A stretch of DNA of 64,000 bases from Pseudomonadota bacterium (GTDB taxonomy: Bacteria; Desulfobacterota; Binatia; UBA9968). The notes beneath the pieces were generated by a model. That model saw only the letters and a program-made list of their open reading frames with translations, ran no database searches and was not told where the DNA came from. The stretch spans positions 1 to 64,000 of the forward strand of contig JAJPJQ010000007.1 of NCBI GenBank assembly GCA_021324155.1, in the 5' to 3' direction. Position numbers and translations under genes: made by a program. Of this stretch, positions 52,567 to 61,109 are shown piece by piece; the first letter of the stretch is position 1, and each line of letters opens with the position of its first letter.

Positions 52567-53631
52567 ATGGGCATGATCGATGCCGACACGCACGTGGACG
52601 AGTCCGATGACACTTGGGCCGGGCTGCTGGGGACGCCCAACGCAAAGTATATTCCCGTGACTGTCTCGGTCGCGCCCGAGGAGGCGAAACGCGCGGGCTT
52701 AAGCGCGACGACCGCGCGCTCATGGGTCGTCGAAGGGCGGCTCCAGAACCGCGCGTTGCGCGACGAGATCAATCATCCGCCGCGCGTTAGGCGCGAGCTC
52801 GAGGACGTCGCCGGGCGCGTCAAGCACATGGACGAGATGAGCGTGGACGTACAGGTGATCTTCCCGACCTTTTTCATCCGCTACAACACGCGCAATCTGG
52901 AAGCCGAATACGCCCTCACGACGACCTACAACCGCTGGCTCGCGAAAAAGTGCGCGCCGACCAACGGCCGGCTCCGCTGGGCCGCCGTGCTGCCGCTGCT
53001 CGATCCGTACAAAGCCGCCGAGGAAGTGCGCTGGGCGAAGGCGAACGGCGCCTGCGCCATTTTCAAGCGCGGCTTCGACCTCGACCGCAAGGTCACCGAT
53101 CCGTATTTCTTCCCGGTCTACGAGGAAGCCCAGGCTCAGGACTTGGCGCTCTGCATTCACACCGGCCATCCGTTGCCCGGGACGGAATGGGACCGCGGCT
53201 TTCCCATCATCCACTCGCTCACCGAGATCGTCACGACCAAGCTGCCCGAGAGATTTCCCAAGCTCCGCTTCGGCTTGATCGAGGCGGGGGCGTCTTGGAT
53301 CCCCTACTCCGTCTCGATGATGGCGGCGACGCTGCGCGCGCAGCAGCGCGGCCGCGGCTACCGCTTCACGCGCATGTTCGATTTGAGCCAGGATCTTTTC
53401 CGCCAAAACCGCATCTTCGTCACGCTCGACGCGATCGACGAGATCGAGCACCTGCTCAAGTTCGGCACCGAGGACAATCTCATGATGGGCACCGACTACA
53501 GCCACACGGACATCTCGGCGAATCTCACGGCGCTCAAAGAGGTGCGCGACTGGGTCGATCAGGGCCGCATCACCGACACCGTCGCGCGCAAGATCCTGGA
53601 GACGAACCCGAAGAATTTTTACGGGTTATAG
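52567..53631 (+). CDS. Amidohydrolase (amidohydrolase_2 / ACMSD-like) family protein
   Basis: A 354-residue metal-dependent hydrolase of the TIM-barrel type: 'DADTHVDE' (first metal ligands), 'RYNTRNLEAEYALTTTYNRWLAKKC' (in part), 'CIHTGHPLPG', 'GLIEAGASWIPY' and 'MGTDYSHTDIS' (catalytic Asp). The family includes decarboxylases such as ACMSD and lactone hydrolases of aromatic degradation. AGGAGGT stands a few bases before the ATG. It leads a plus-strand group with a small membrane protein, an SDR and an OsmC-like gene. Confidence 0.88.
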   Translation: MGMIDADTHVDESDDTWAGLLGTPNAKYIPVTVSVAPEEAKRAGLSATTARSWVVEGRLQNRALRDEINHPPRVRRELEDVAGRVKHMDEMSVDVQVIFPTFFIRYNTRNLEAEYALTTTYNRWLAKKCAPTNGRLRWAAVLPLLDPYKAAEEVRWAKANGACAIFKRGFDLDRKVTDPYFFPVYEEAQAQDLALCIHTGHPLPGTEWDRGFPIIHSLTEIVTTKLPERFPKLRFGLIEAGASWIPYSVSMMAATLRAQQRGRGYRFTRMFDLSQDLFRQNRIFVTLDAIDEIEHLLKFGTEDNLMMGTDYSHTDISANLTALKEVRDWVDQGRITDTVARKILETNPKNFYGL

Positions 53632-53643
53632 ACCACAAACGGC

Positions 53644-53817
53644 ATGGATGGCAGCAGTCTGCGGCGCTTCAATATCCAGCTTGCGTTGTCGCTGCTCCTG
53701 TTCTTCGCCGTTTTCGCTTTGATTTGGTCGCTCGTCGTCATGCCGATCTGCGACGCGCGCGACTGGAAACCGCCGTGTCGCCCGCGCGGCACTGAGTGGA
53801 TGGGCGGCGGGATATAA
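53644..53817 (+). CDS. Small single-helix membrane protein (57 aa)
   Basis: A short frame from ATG 53644 to TAA 53817, 12 bases behind the amidohydrolase stop and 31 bases before the SDR start. It has one hydrophobic helix ('LALSLLLFFAVFALIWSLVV') and a polar tail with two cysteines ('PICDARDWKPPC'). No ribosome-binding site is obvious and no family is recognised. Position and composition make it plausible, but it remains tentative. Confidence 0.4.
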   Translation: MDGSSLRRFNIQLALSLLLFFAVFALIWSLVVMPICDARDWKPPCRPRGTEWMGGGI

Positions 53818-53848
53818 ACCCGCGCCGCAGGCCGTCTTCAAACAATCC

Positions 53849-54640
53849 ATGCAGCTCGCAGGCAAAGTCGCCCTCATCACCGGCGCCGGGCGCGGCATCG
53901 GCCGAGCGCTCGCGCTCGCCTTCGCCCGCGCGGGCGCGGACATCGTCGCCGCGTCGCGGACGAAGGAAGAGATCGACGCGACCGCGCGCGAGGTCGAAGC
54001 GCTCGGGCGCGCGGCGCTGGCGATTCCCGCGGATGTCTCGCGCGAGCAGGATGTCGCGGCGCTCGCCGCGGCGGTGGAAAAGCGCTTCGGACGCCTTGAC
54101 GTGCTCGTCAACAACGCGGCGCTGCGCATGAACCATCTCGGCAGGCGCGACAGCTATCTTATCCCGCTCGAAGATTTGTCGATCGAGGACTGGGACCGCA
54201 CCATCGCCGTCAATCTCCGCGGGCCGTTTATCTGCGTGAAATTATTCCTGCCGCTGCTCAAAAAGGCCGGCGCGGCGAGCATCGTCAACATCTCCGCCGG
54301 CGGCGGGAAGCGCGGTATGCCCGGACGGCTCCCCTACTGCGCATCGAAGTTCGGCCTCGAAGGATTGACGCAGTCGCTCGCGGCCGAGCTGAAGGCGGAT
54401 AACATCGCCGTCAATTCGCTCTCGCCCGGCGCGATCTCCATTTTGACCGACCGCGAGAAGATCGAGGCGCTAAAAAAAAATCCCGCACAGCTTTTCATGC
54501 GGCCGGAGATGATGGCGCCGCCGGCGATTTTTCTGGCTCAGCAGGACGGCGGCGGCGTGACGGGAACGCACGTCGAAGCGCTTGAGTGGATTCGCGCGAA
54601 CGGCCTCGGCGACATCGAAGACTGGAAGGCAACGATTTGA
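53849..54640 (+). CDS. SDR family oxidoreductase
   Basis: A 263-residue classical short-chain dehydrogenase: cofactor motif 'TGAGRGIG', 'NNAAL' with a following catalytic Ser region ('SIVNISAGGG'), and the active-site 'YCASK'. After 'ASRTK' an Arg/Lys pattern hints at NADP preference, which is an inference. It reduces or oxidises a keto/hydroxy group; in this neighbourhood it may serve the same catabolic route as the amidohydrolase. The catalytic serine position holds 'SAGGG' rather than the usual 'SSxxG'. Confidence 0.9.
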   Translation: MQLAGKVALITGAGRGIGRALALAFARAGADIVAASRTKEEIDATAREVEALGRAALAIPADVSREQDVAALAAAVEKRFGRLDVLVNNAALRMNHLGRRDSYLIPLEDLSIEDWDRTIAVNLRGPFICVKLFLPLLKKAGAASIVNISAGGGKRGMPGRLPYCASKFGLEGLTQSLAAELKADNIAVNSLSPGAISILTDREKIEALKKNPAQLFMRPEMMAPPAIFLAQQDGGGVTGTHVEALEWIRANGLGDIEDWKATI

Positions 54641-54654
54641 ACAATGAACCCTGA

Positions 54655-54750
54655 CCCCATCCCTCTCCCTCGAAGGCGAGGGGGAAAAACGGAAATAGCG
54701 ACTATCAGTCTTCACCCTCTCCCTGTGAGAGGGCAAGGGTGAGGGCGAAA
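54655..54750. repeat. REP-like inverted repeat, second copy
   Basis: Words 'ccctctccctcgaaggcgag' and 'caccctctccctgtgagagg' followed by 'gcaagggtgagggcg' form mirrored arms like those at 41079-41181. The element fills the space between the SDR and the OsmC-like gene. Confidence 0.6.
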
Positions 54751-54767
54751 ACAACCAAGGAGGGACG

Positions 54768-55340
54768 ATGGCGATCAAAATTTACAAAGATAAGATGAAG
54801 TACCTCGATCAAATGACCGAGGAACTGCCGAAGAAGACCGATCCCAAGGACTATCGCTCGACTCCTAACGTGACGATCTCGTGGGTCGAGAACTGCTCGG
54901 GGAAAACGAAGATCCGCGATCAGGAACTCATCTGCGACGAGAACGCGCACAGCACGGGCTTCGGCAAGGGCGTGAGCCCGGCGCACACCTTTCTCGCTGG
55001 CTTCGGCTTCAGCCACTTCACGCAGTGGGGGCGCGCGGCCGGCGTGCTCGATTTAAAAATTGACTCGCTGGAGGAGCACGTGCGCGGCTGGTTCGACCGC
55101 CGCGGCGAATACCTCTACGAGCAGGGCTATCAGCACAAAGGCATCGAAGAGATCACCTTCGAGGTCAAGATCGAGAGCAAGGAGAGCCCGGAGAAGATCC
55201 GGGAGTTCGCACAGTGGGCCGACCGTTCGCCGCCGCACGCGACGCTCCGCCGCGCCGTGCGGCTGGTCGGCATCTTTCACCTGAACGGCCGCTGGCTCAC
55301 GACGGCGGTCTATCATCCGGACCGGACGGAGTGGAGATAG
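54768..55340 (+). CDS. OsmC-like family protein without the usual cysteine pair
   Basis: A 190-residue OsmC/Ohr-fold protein: 'GVSPAHTFLAGFGFSHFTQ' is the helix that normally carries the first reactive cysteine, and 'GIEEITFEVKIESKESPEKI' plus 'FAQWADRSPPHATLRRAV' correspond to the second half. Typical OsmC has Cys in both helices ('...CxxxL...' and 'CPVxxTL'). Here they are replaced ('PAHTFLAG', 'SPPHATL'), so classical thiol peroxidase chemistry is unlikely. AGGAGG precedes the ATG. The family also contains proteins of other function. Confidence 0.78.
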   Translation: MAIKIYKDKMKYLDQMTEELPKKTDPKDYRSTPNVTISWVENCSGKTKIRDQELICDENAHSTGFGKGVSPAHTFLAGFGFSHFTQWGRAAGVLDLKIDSLEEHVRGWFDRRGEYLYEQGYQHKGIEEITFEVKIESKESPEKIREFAQWADRSPPHATLRRAVRLVGIFHLNGRWLTTAVYHPDRTEWR

Positions 55341-55346
55341 AAACTT

Positions 55347-56420
55347 TTAACGCAGCCCCGACAAAATCTCCTTCCCCCACAACTCGATCGCCTCGCCCAC
55401 GTCGGGGCCGAGCGGGACGCCGAGCGCAATCTGCTGGAAGCCGCGGCGCGCTGCGAGTGAAAATAGTGTCGCGATACGCTCGCGGCATTCCGCCGGCGTG
55501 CCAGCGATGATGAGCGCCTCGACCGCCTGGTCGGGCGTCAGGCCCGCGGCGTAATCGACACCGCGGTTCTCCGCGTAGGCGCGGCGCACTGCGCCGATCG
55601 CCGCCGGATCGATCCCTTTCGACTTAAGAACATCGTCGGGCCAGCCGGAGACGATGTGCGAGACGAAGCGCTTGGCGTGCCGCTTCGCCGCCGCGCCGTC
55701 GCGCGCGATCGACGCGTTGAGCAGCATGACCTTTCTCAGCGGCTCACCGAGCGTCGAACCGCTGCGCGCCTTTTCCATGCGCGCGAGCGAATCCTCCATG
55801 TCGGCCGTGCCGTAGAGCGTCTGCAAGATTACGCCGTCGAAGCGGCGCGAGACGAGATCCAGCACGGCGGGCTTGAGCAGGCTCGGGCCATAGTAGAGCC
55901 GGACCGGCGCCTGCGGCTTGAAGCGCAGCGCGTATGTCTCGGCGTTCAAATGAAAATAAGACGCGAGGATTGGGATCGTGTCGCGCTTGAGCACCTCGCC
56001 ACTAAACAGCGTCCTCAAAGCGCCCGCGAGCTCGTCCATGATGCCGAGTGGCTTTACGCGCTCGACCTGATGCGTCAGGATCGAGCGCGAGCCGGGCCCG
56101 AGGCCGAGCGAGACCTCGCGCCCCGGCGTGAGCTCGGAAATCGTCGCGAAGCTCATCGCGAGGTCGATGGGATTGCGGAAATAAGGCACCGTGATCGCGG
56201 TGCCGAGCTTCACCGGCACGCGCGCTACGAGCGCCGCCGAAGCGGCGACGACATTGCGGTATTCGAGATTGTCGTTGGTCCAGATTTGCGCGAAGCCGAA
56301 CGGCGCGAGCGCCGAGCGCGCACGCTCGGTCAATTCAATCAGCTCGGGGACGGAGTAGCGGTTGAGGACGTGAAGCGGATAGTGGACGCCGAGCTCGCCG
56401 GCGAAGTTATCGCTGCCCAT
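55347..56420 (-). CDS. LLM class flavin-dependent oxidoreductase
   Basis: A 357-residue luciferase-like TIM barrel: 'FGFAQIWTNDNLEYRN', 'VPVKLGTAITVPYFRNPIDLA' (in part), 'GREVSLGLGPGSRS' and 'PVRLYYGPSLLKPAVLDLVS'. Members use F420H2 or FMNH2; the 'GLGPGSR' pattern is common to F420-dependent MER-like enzymes, but the cofactor cannot be settled here. It is the last of a minus-strand run behind the bicupin and three substrate-binding proteins. Confidence 0.88.
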   Translation of the reverse strand: MGSDNFAGELGVHYPLHVLNRYSVPELIELTERARSALAPFGFAQIWTNDNLEYRNVVAASAALVARVPVKLGTAITVPYFRNPIDLAMSFATISELTPGREVSLGLGPGSRSILTHQVERVKPLGIMDELAGALRTLFSGEVLKRDTIPILASYFHLNAETYALRFKPQAPVRLYYGPSLLKPAVLDLVSRRFDGVILQTLYGTADMEDSLARMEKARSGSTLGEPLRKVMLLNASIARDGAAAKRHAKRFVSHIVSGWPDDVLKSKGIDPAAIGAVRRAYAENRGVDYAAGLTPDQAVEALIIAGTPAECRERIATLFSLAARRGFQQIALGVPLGPDVGEAIELWGKEILSGLR

Positions 56421-56473
56421 GATCGGCCAGCATAGCGCGCCGGCACGGCGTTGTCAGCAAGACGTCTGACGTT

Positions 56474-57562
56474 CTACGCCCGCTTCTTGTAATTCACCGG
56501 CGGCATTTGCAGCGTGACGCCGGATTTCTTGAGCTCCTCCTCGTACATGCGGCGCACCAACGGGTCTTCGTTCTCATATTCGATCATATCGCCGCCGTCG
56601 TCGGTCGGCTTGTCCAGCAGCTCCCAGCCGCCGATCGGATATTTCTGGCCCCAGGCCTTCATCGCCAGCCGCTTCACCGGATCTTTGCTGGTCGTGAAAT
56701 GCTGGTGGAACCAGCGGTTCGGCGGCGTGAACAGGCTGCCCACACCCCAATCGTAGCGCTTCATCGGCTTGCCTTCGGGCCACATGAGCGAGTAGCCGGT
56801 GCCTTCGAGGATGTAGATGAATGCGCCGGGGCCGTGGCGGTGCGCCTTGCGGTAGACGCAGGGCCGGCCTTCGGAGATGTGGCCGGCGATCGTGTTGTGC
56901 GCGAGCTCGATCTCGACGTTGCGCGCCGACGGGCCGCGCTCCTTCCAGTCGTGGAGCGCGACGCGGCTCACATCGGCGATGAAGTTCGAGTCCCACACCC
57001 GGCCGGGCTTCTGCTCGCCCTTGCCGGAGAAATATTCGCTCTCTTCGTCCTCGTAGCGGTCGTCGAAGACGAAAGGGTTTTCGAAAACGAATTTGGTGTT
57101 GTGATAGAGGTTGAAGACCGCCGGCGCGTTGGTGAGCGCGAGGAAGCGCGCCGGCTTCTGCCCGCTGCCGTTCGTGAGGCGGTGCCAGGTATTGAGCGGC
57201 GCGGCGAACAGGCTCCCCGGTCCCCACTCGAAGGTGCGCTTTTTCTTCTCGTCGACCCACACCTCGGTCGCGCCGACGCCGTCGAGGATGAAAATCATCT
57301 CCTCGTACATGTGCTTTTCCGGCTCGAGGCTGCGGCCGGGAGGAATCTCGCACACGTAGGGCGTCGTCGCGGTCTGGTCCGCCGCCGTGTTGAGCATGAG
57401 CCATGCGCCTTTGCCGCCGGTGCGCGCCCACGGCCCGACCTCGACGGTGCGGACGTCGCGGACGACGAATTCTCTTAAGATCGGAATACCTTCCGATTTG
57501 ATCCAGGTCTCGAACGCAGTGTCTTTGTTGAACGGCTTGAACGCGTATTGCTTGAGTTCCAT
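56474..57562 (-). CDS. Bicupin protein, paralogue of 7951-9042
   Basis: A 362-residue protein with the same plan as the bicupin at 7951-9042: 'MYEEMIFILDGVG' and 'WHRLTNGSG' in the first barrel; 'KAHRHGPGAFIYILEGTGYS' and 'WFHQHF' in the second; and a matching C-terminus ('RRMYEEELKKSGVT'). The first barrel has WHRL where the paralogue has WHQH, so its metal site may differ. A much longer frame runs upstream to 58099, but the ATG at 57562 behind GGAGG is the natural start. Located between LLM oxidoreductase and solute-binding genes. Confidence 0.82.
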   Translation of the reverse strand: MELKQYAFKPFNKDTAFETWIKSEGIPILREFVVRDVRTVEVGPWARTGGKGAWLMLNTAADQTATTPYVCEIPPGRSLEPEKHMYEEMIFILDGVGATEVWVDEKKKRTFEWGPGSLFAAPLNTWHRLTNGSGQKPARFLALTNAPAVFNLYHNTKFVFENPFVFDDRYEDEESEYFSGKGEQKPGRVWDSNFIADVSRVALHDWKERGPSARNVEIELAHNTIAGHISEGRPCVYRKAHRHGPGAFIYILEGTGYSLMWPEGKPMKRYDWGVGSLFTPPNRWFHQHFTTSKDPVKRLAMKAWGQKYPIGGWELLDKPTDDGGDMIEYENEDPLVRRMYEEELKKSGVTLQMPPVNYKKRA

Positions 57563-57579
57563 CTCGCCTCCGGCGTAAA

Positions 57580-58650
57580 TCACTGTCCGGTAATTTTTCG
57601 ATACAGCTTGGTGTAGTAGTCGACCTTCGGACCGAGCTCTTCGGGCGCGATGACTTTCACCGGCCGCCCGGCGACCGTCTTGTCGAGCCCGCCGCCGAGC
57701 CCCTTGCGCGTGGGGTCGCGCCCGAGATCGGTCTCGATCGCTTTTTGTCCCTGCTCGGAGAGCAGCCAGTCGATGAAAATCGCCGCCGCGTGCGGATTGG
57801 GCGCGTGGCGCGCGAGCAGCAGCACGTTGGGAAACGCCATGATCGGCGGCAGCGCGACCGATTGGATCGGCGCGCCCTGCGCCTTCAGGTTGCGCACGCG
57901 GTAATCGTAGAACGTCGGTCCGATGAAGTATTCGCCGGCGGCAACCATCTGCGCGCGCAGCTCGCGCCCTCGTTGCAGCTTCGGGTTGAGTTTCATGAGA
58001 TTGGCAAGGTATTCGCTCGCCGCCGCTTCGCCCCATTCGCTCGACAGCACGGCGAACCAGTCTTGGTCGGTCTGGTCGAGCGACATCACGTTCGCCCATT
58101 TCTTATCCAGCAGGTCGCGATAGGCTCGGGGCGCCTCGGCCGCCTGGACGAAGCGCGTGTTGTAAGCGGTGGAAATGAGATAGAGCTCGACCGCCGTCCA
58201 CAGTCCCTTGGGCGAGATGAATCCCGGACGGATCGCCGCGCGCTCGGAAGTGAAATAAGGATCGATGAGGCCGCTGTCGATCAGCACCTGCGCGCCGGGG
58301 CCGGTGACGCCGACGACATCGACGTCGCGCCGGCCACCGCGATGCTCCGCCAGGACGCGGCTTACCATCGGCGAGGCGCCGAGCCGTACGTGCTGGACTC
58401 TCAGATACGGATACTGCAGCTGGAACTTATCGATCAGGACTTTCGCGTCGGGAACCGCCATCGTTCCATAAAACGAGACCGTGCCCTCCTTGCGCGCGCC
58501 CGCCTCCAGCGCGCGCTTGCGCTCCGCGGGCGCCAGCTTGCCGTACTGCTGCAGCAGGTCCCCGGCGGTCTTCTCCGCCGCGTTCGCGACGGCGGCGAGA
58601 CAGAGCGCCGCGATCATTATCAGGCACCAGAGGCTGAAATATTGCCGCAT
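57580..58650 (-). CDS. Extracellular solute-binding protein (iron/Fbp-type fold)
   Basis: A 356-residue secreted protein with signal peptide ~1-24 ('MIAALCLAAVANA') and a type II periplasmic binding fold: 'EGTVSFYGTMAVPDAKVL', 'QYPYLRVQHVRLG', 'MSLDQTDQDWFAVL' and 'HAAAIFIDWLLSEQGQKAI'. This group includes Fe(III)-, thiamine- and organic-phosphonate-binding proteins. No permease is encoded nearby. It lies 17 bases upstream of the bicupin in the same direction. Confidence 0.88.
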   Translation of the reverse strand: MRQYFSLWCLIMIAALCLAAVANAAEKTAGDLLQQYGKLAPAERKRALEAGARKEGTVSFYGTMAVPDAKVLIDKFQLQYPYLRVQHVRLGASPMVSRVLAEHRGGRRDVDVVGVTGPGAQVLIDSGLIDPYFTSERAAIRPGFISPKGLWTAVELYLISTAYNTRFVQAAEAPRAYRDLLDKKWANVMSLDQTDQDWFAVLSSEWGEAAASEYLANLMKLNPKLQRGRELRAQMVAAGEYFIGPTFYDYRVRNLKAQGAPIQSVALPPIMAFPNVLLLARHAPNPHAAAIFIDWLLSEQGQKAIETDLGRDPTRKGLGGGLDKTVAGRPVKVIAPEELGPKVDYYTKLYRKITGQ

Positions 58651-58669
58651 GGTTCTCCTTCAGCCGAAA

Positions 58670-59575
58670 TTATATCTCCCGCGCGTCGCGCAGCTGCCGC
58701 AGGAAGTGCAGATCCCAGAGCTCGAGCGGGTTCGTCCGCTTCGCCGCCGCATTGTAGCGGCACGCCTCGGCATAGACGTTGTAAATCGCGTCCATCGTGG
58801 GGAAGAGCGTCGACGAGATCGTCTCCGTCAGGTCCTTATAATAGTAGGCGATCATCTCTCTGTCACCGCCGCCGCGCTCCTTGGGCAGCGTGGCGTTCAA
58901 GATATCCATCGAGCGGCGCCGGTTGGCCTTGAAATAACGGATCCCCGACGCGAGGCCTTTCAAAAACTTCTTCACGATCGCCTCGTTCTCGCGCACGAAA
59001 GTGCCGGTCGAGGAAACCGTCGTGAAGACGATCATCGGCAGCAGCGGCAGCATGATCGTGCGCATGCCGTCGCGCCGCGCCTTCAAGTCGTCGGGGCGGC
59101 CGATAAGCGCCGCGTCGTACTCGCCCTCCTGCACGCCGTTCCACATGCGCCCGCGCTTGAAGACGCGCACGATCTCGACGGAGTTTTCGAGGCCGCTCTT
59201 GCTGAGCGTGATCCAGGCGTTCAGCCACGTGTGCGGCCCGCCAGTGCCCCGCGCGCCCAGCTTCTTGCCGCGAAGGTCCTCGAGCTTCCTGATCTTGCTG
59301 TCCTTGCGCACGACGAGCGCCAGAGCGATGTAGTTCGCCGTCTGGCCGACGTAGATCCAGTCGTCCCCCGACGAGCGCTTGATGTACGGCGTTATGTGGT
59401 TGCCGCCGATGAACTGCACCTTACCGCTTCTCAGAAGCTTGTGCGCCTCTTCCGGATCGACGTAGAAGTTATAATCGACTTTGAGACCCTGCTTCTTCCA
59501 TCCGCCGCTCTCAGCGACGACGTTCAAAAGTGCCAGATGGCGCGCCGACCGATAGGGAAATCTGATTGTCTCCAT
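58670..59575 (-). CDS. NMT1/THI5-like substrate-binding-fold protein without signal peptide
   Basis: A 301-residue protein with the periplasmic-binding fold ('PYRSARHLALLNVVAESGGW', 'IRKLEDLRGKKLGARG', 'RENEAIVKKFLKGLASG') but no signal peptide; it begins directly with the first strand ('METIRFPYRS'). It may therefore be cytoplasmic, like the related 4,5-dihydroxyphthalate decarboxylase or Hyp-precursor enzymes that use this fold catalytically. Neighbours on both sides are true secreted binding proteins. Confidence 0.8.
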   Translation of the reverse strand: METIRFPYRSARHLALLNVVAESGGWKKQGLKVDYNFYVDPEEAHKLLRSGKVQFIGGNHITPYIKRSSGDDWIYVGQTANYIALALVVRKDSKIRKLEDLRGKKLGARGTGGPHTWLNAWITLSKSGLENSVEIVRVFKRGRMWNGVQEGEYDAALIGRPDDLKARRDGMRTIMLPLLPMIVFTTVSSTGTFVRENEAIVKKFLKGLASGIRYFKANRRRSMDILNATLPKERGGGDREMIAYYYKDLTETISSTLFPTMDAIYNVYAEACRYNAAAKRTNPLELWDLHFLRQLRDAREI

Positions 59576-59619
59576 GCTCTTCGTTCCTTGCTCCTCTCCT
59601 GTTGTTCGCGCGACGTCGT

Positions 59620-60699
59620 CTACTGTTTGACGCCGAATGTCTCGTTGAAATCTTTTTTAAGTTCTTCGTAGCGCTCCATGACCCGGTCCGAAACGGGATA
59701 GAGATCGAGATGCTCCGCCGCGAGCGGCGACGACGTCGGAACCGCGCGCGAGCGCAGCGGGATCTGCCCGCCTTCGTAGAGCAGCTTCTGTCCGGCCTCC
59801 GACATCAAAAAGTCGACGAGCAGGCGCGCCGCGTTGGGCCGCGGCGCTTTCTCCAGAACCGCGACCGCGTTCTGCGACACGACGATCGGCTTCGAGGTCT
59901 TGACCCAGTCGATCGGCGCGCCGCGGTCGCGCGTAAGCTGCGTCCGGTGGGCGTAGAGGAACGAGCCGTAAAATTCTCCCGCCGAGACGAGCTGCGCGAG
60001 CAGCGAGTGGCCTTTTCTCCAGTCGAGCTGCTGCGCGGCGAGCCCCTGCATCAAACGCCGGCCTTTTTCGGGTCCGAGATATTCGAGCATCGCGCCGAAC
60101 CAGTCGAAGTCCTCGACATCCATCGCGAGCTTCCCCTTCCACCACGGCAGCGTCAGGTCGAACCAATCCTTCGGCCGGTTCGCTTCGGGAACCAGCCGCG
60201 TGTTGTAGCCGATCACGAGATAATTGCCGACGAGACCGGTCCAGGTGTCGTCGGGGTCCCTGAATTTGGCGGGGAAAGCGCCAGCTTCGGGCGAGCGATA
60301 GGCCGCGAGCAGCTTCTTGCTCTTGAGCAGCGGCATCACCGACATATTGACGACATCGGCGTGGACCTTGCCGGCCTGATGCTCGACGACGACTCGATTG
60401 AAGACGCGCTCGGAGTTGAGCCGCAAGACTTCGACTTTGAGGAACGGGTATTTTTTCTCGAACGCAAGCGTCATGGGACGCGACGTGTCCACTCCCATGG
60501 TGGTGTAGAAAACGACCTGGCCTTCTGCCTTGGCTTTCGCGATGCGGTCGGGGTCATCGGCGCCGCGCGCTGCGCAGGCAAGCGAGAGAGCGGCGAGGAC
60601 CAACGCGTTAAACAGAGCGCGCCGATAAATCGAGTCAAGGAATTTTTCGGAGGAGCGCTTGATGCGGACCGGCGTCATCGGCGTGCGAATCGAATCCAT
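59620..60699 (-). CDS. Extracellular solute-binding protein (iron/Fbp-type fold)
   Basis: A 359-residue protein. A positively charged ~25-residue leader precedes a hydrophobic signal ('ALFNALVLAALSLACAARG'), followed by 'AEGQVVFYTTMGVDTSRPMT', 'KYPFLKVEVLRLNSERVFNR' (in part) and 'NAARLLVDFLMSEAGQKLLYEGG' (in part). It is related to, but clearly distinct from, the protein at 57580-58650. AGGAGGT precedes the ATG at 60699. First gene of the minus-strand run ending with the LLM oxidoreductase. Confidence 0.87.
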   Translation of the reverse strand: MDSIRTPMTPVRIKRSSEKFLDSIYRRALFNALVLAALSLACAARGADDPDRIAKAKAEGQVVFYTTMGVDTSRPMTLAFEKKYPFLKVEVLRLNSERVFNRVVVEHQAGKVHADVVNMSVMPLLKSKKLLAAYRSPEAGAFPAKFRDPDDTWTGLVGNYLVIGYNTRLVPEANRPKDWFDLTLPWWKGKLAMDVEDFDWFGAMLEYLGPEKGRRLMQGLAAQQLDWRKGHSLLAQLVSAGEFYGSFLYAHRTQLTRDRGAPIDWVKTSKPIVVSQNAVAVLEKAPRPNAARLLVDFLMSEAGQKLLYEGGQIPLRSRAVPTSSPLAAEHLDLYPVSDRVMERYEELKKDFNETFGVKQ

Positions 60700-60958
60700 A
60701 TTGCAATGACCTCCTATCTCGGCATATCAACGCGCGATAGGCACACGTTGCGGTCGATCGGGGGCGCAGAATTCTCGTTTATGTGAAAATGCATGCAATT
60801 GTCAATACACTTTTGCAAGAAGATTGACGCTGGCAAATCCGAGCCGCGGCGCGCAAGAGAAGATGTCGATGAATCGTTATAGCTTCAGCGCGGCGGCGCT
60901 GGCTGCCGCACTGCGACGTTGACTGCCGGCGATCAGGATGATAAAAATTTTCTTCTTT

Positions 60959-61033
60959 GGGCCCGTAGTGAAAAGGATATCACGAGGGTCTCCGGAACCC
61001 TAAGTCCGAGTTCGATTCTCGGCGGGCCCACCA
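60959..61033 (+). tRNA. tRNA-Arg (anticodon CCG)
   Basis: A full cloverleaf: acceptor GGGCCCG/CGGGCCC, D-stem GTGA/TCAC, anticodon stem AGGGT/ACCCT around CTCCGGA (anticodon CCG), T-arm CCGAG-TTCGATT-CTCGG, discriminator A and encoded CCA. It reads CGG codons. Confidence 0.97.
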
Positions 61034-61109
61034 TTTTCGATTTTAGTAAAAGATTTCTCCAGTTTCTTCGTGTTGCCAGACGCGTCGCCGGAGTCCCGAG
61101 TCCGAGTTC

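Noticed and set aside
52720-53505. 261-residue minus-strand frame inside the amidohydrolase
   Set aside because: Shadow frame; the plus strand has complete family motifs and a strong ribosome-binding site.
57563-58099. Upstream extension of the bicupin frame
   Set aside because: It runs antisense-free but out of frame inside the solute-binding gene, has an arginine/alanine-rich shadow composition, and the ATG at 57562 has a good GGAGG site.
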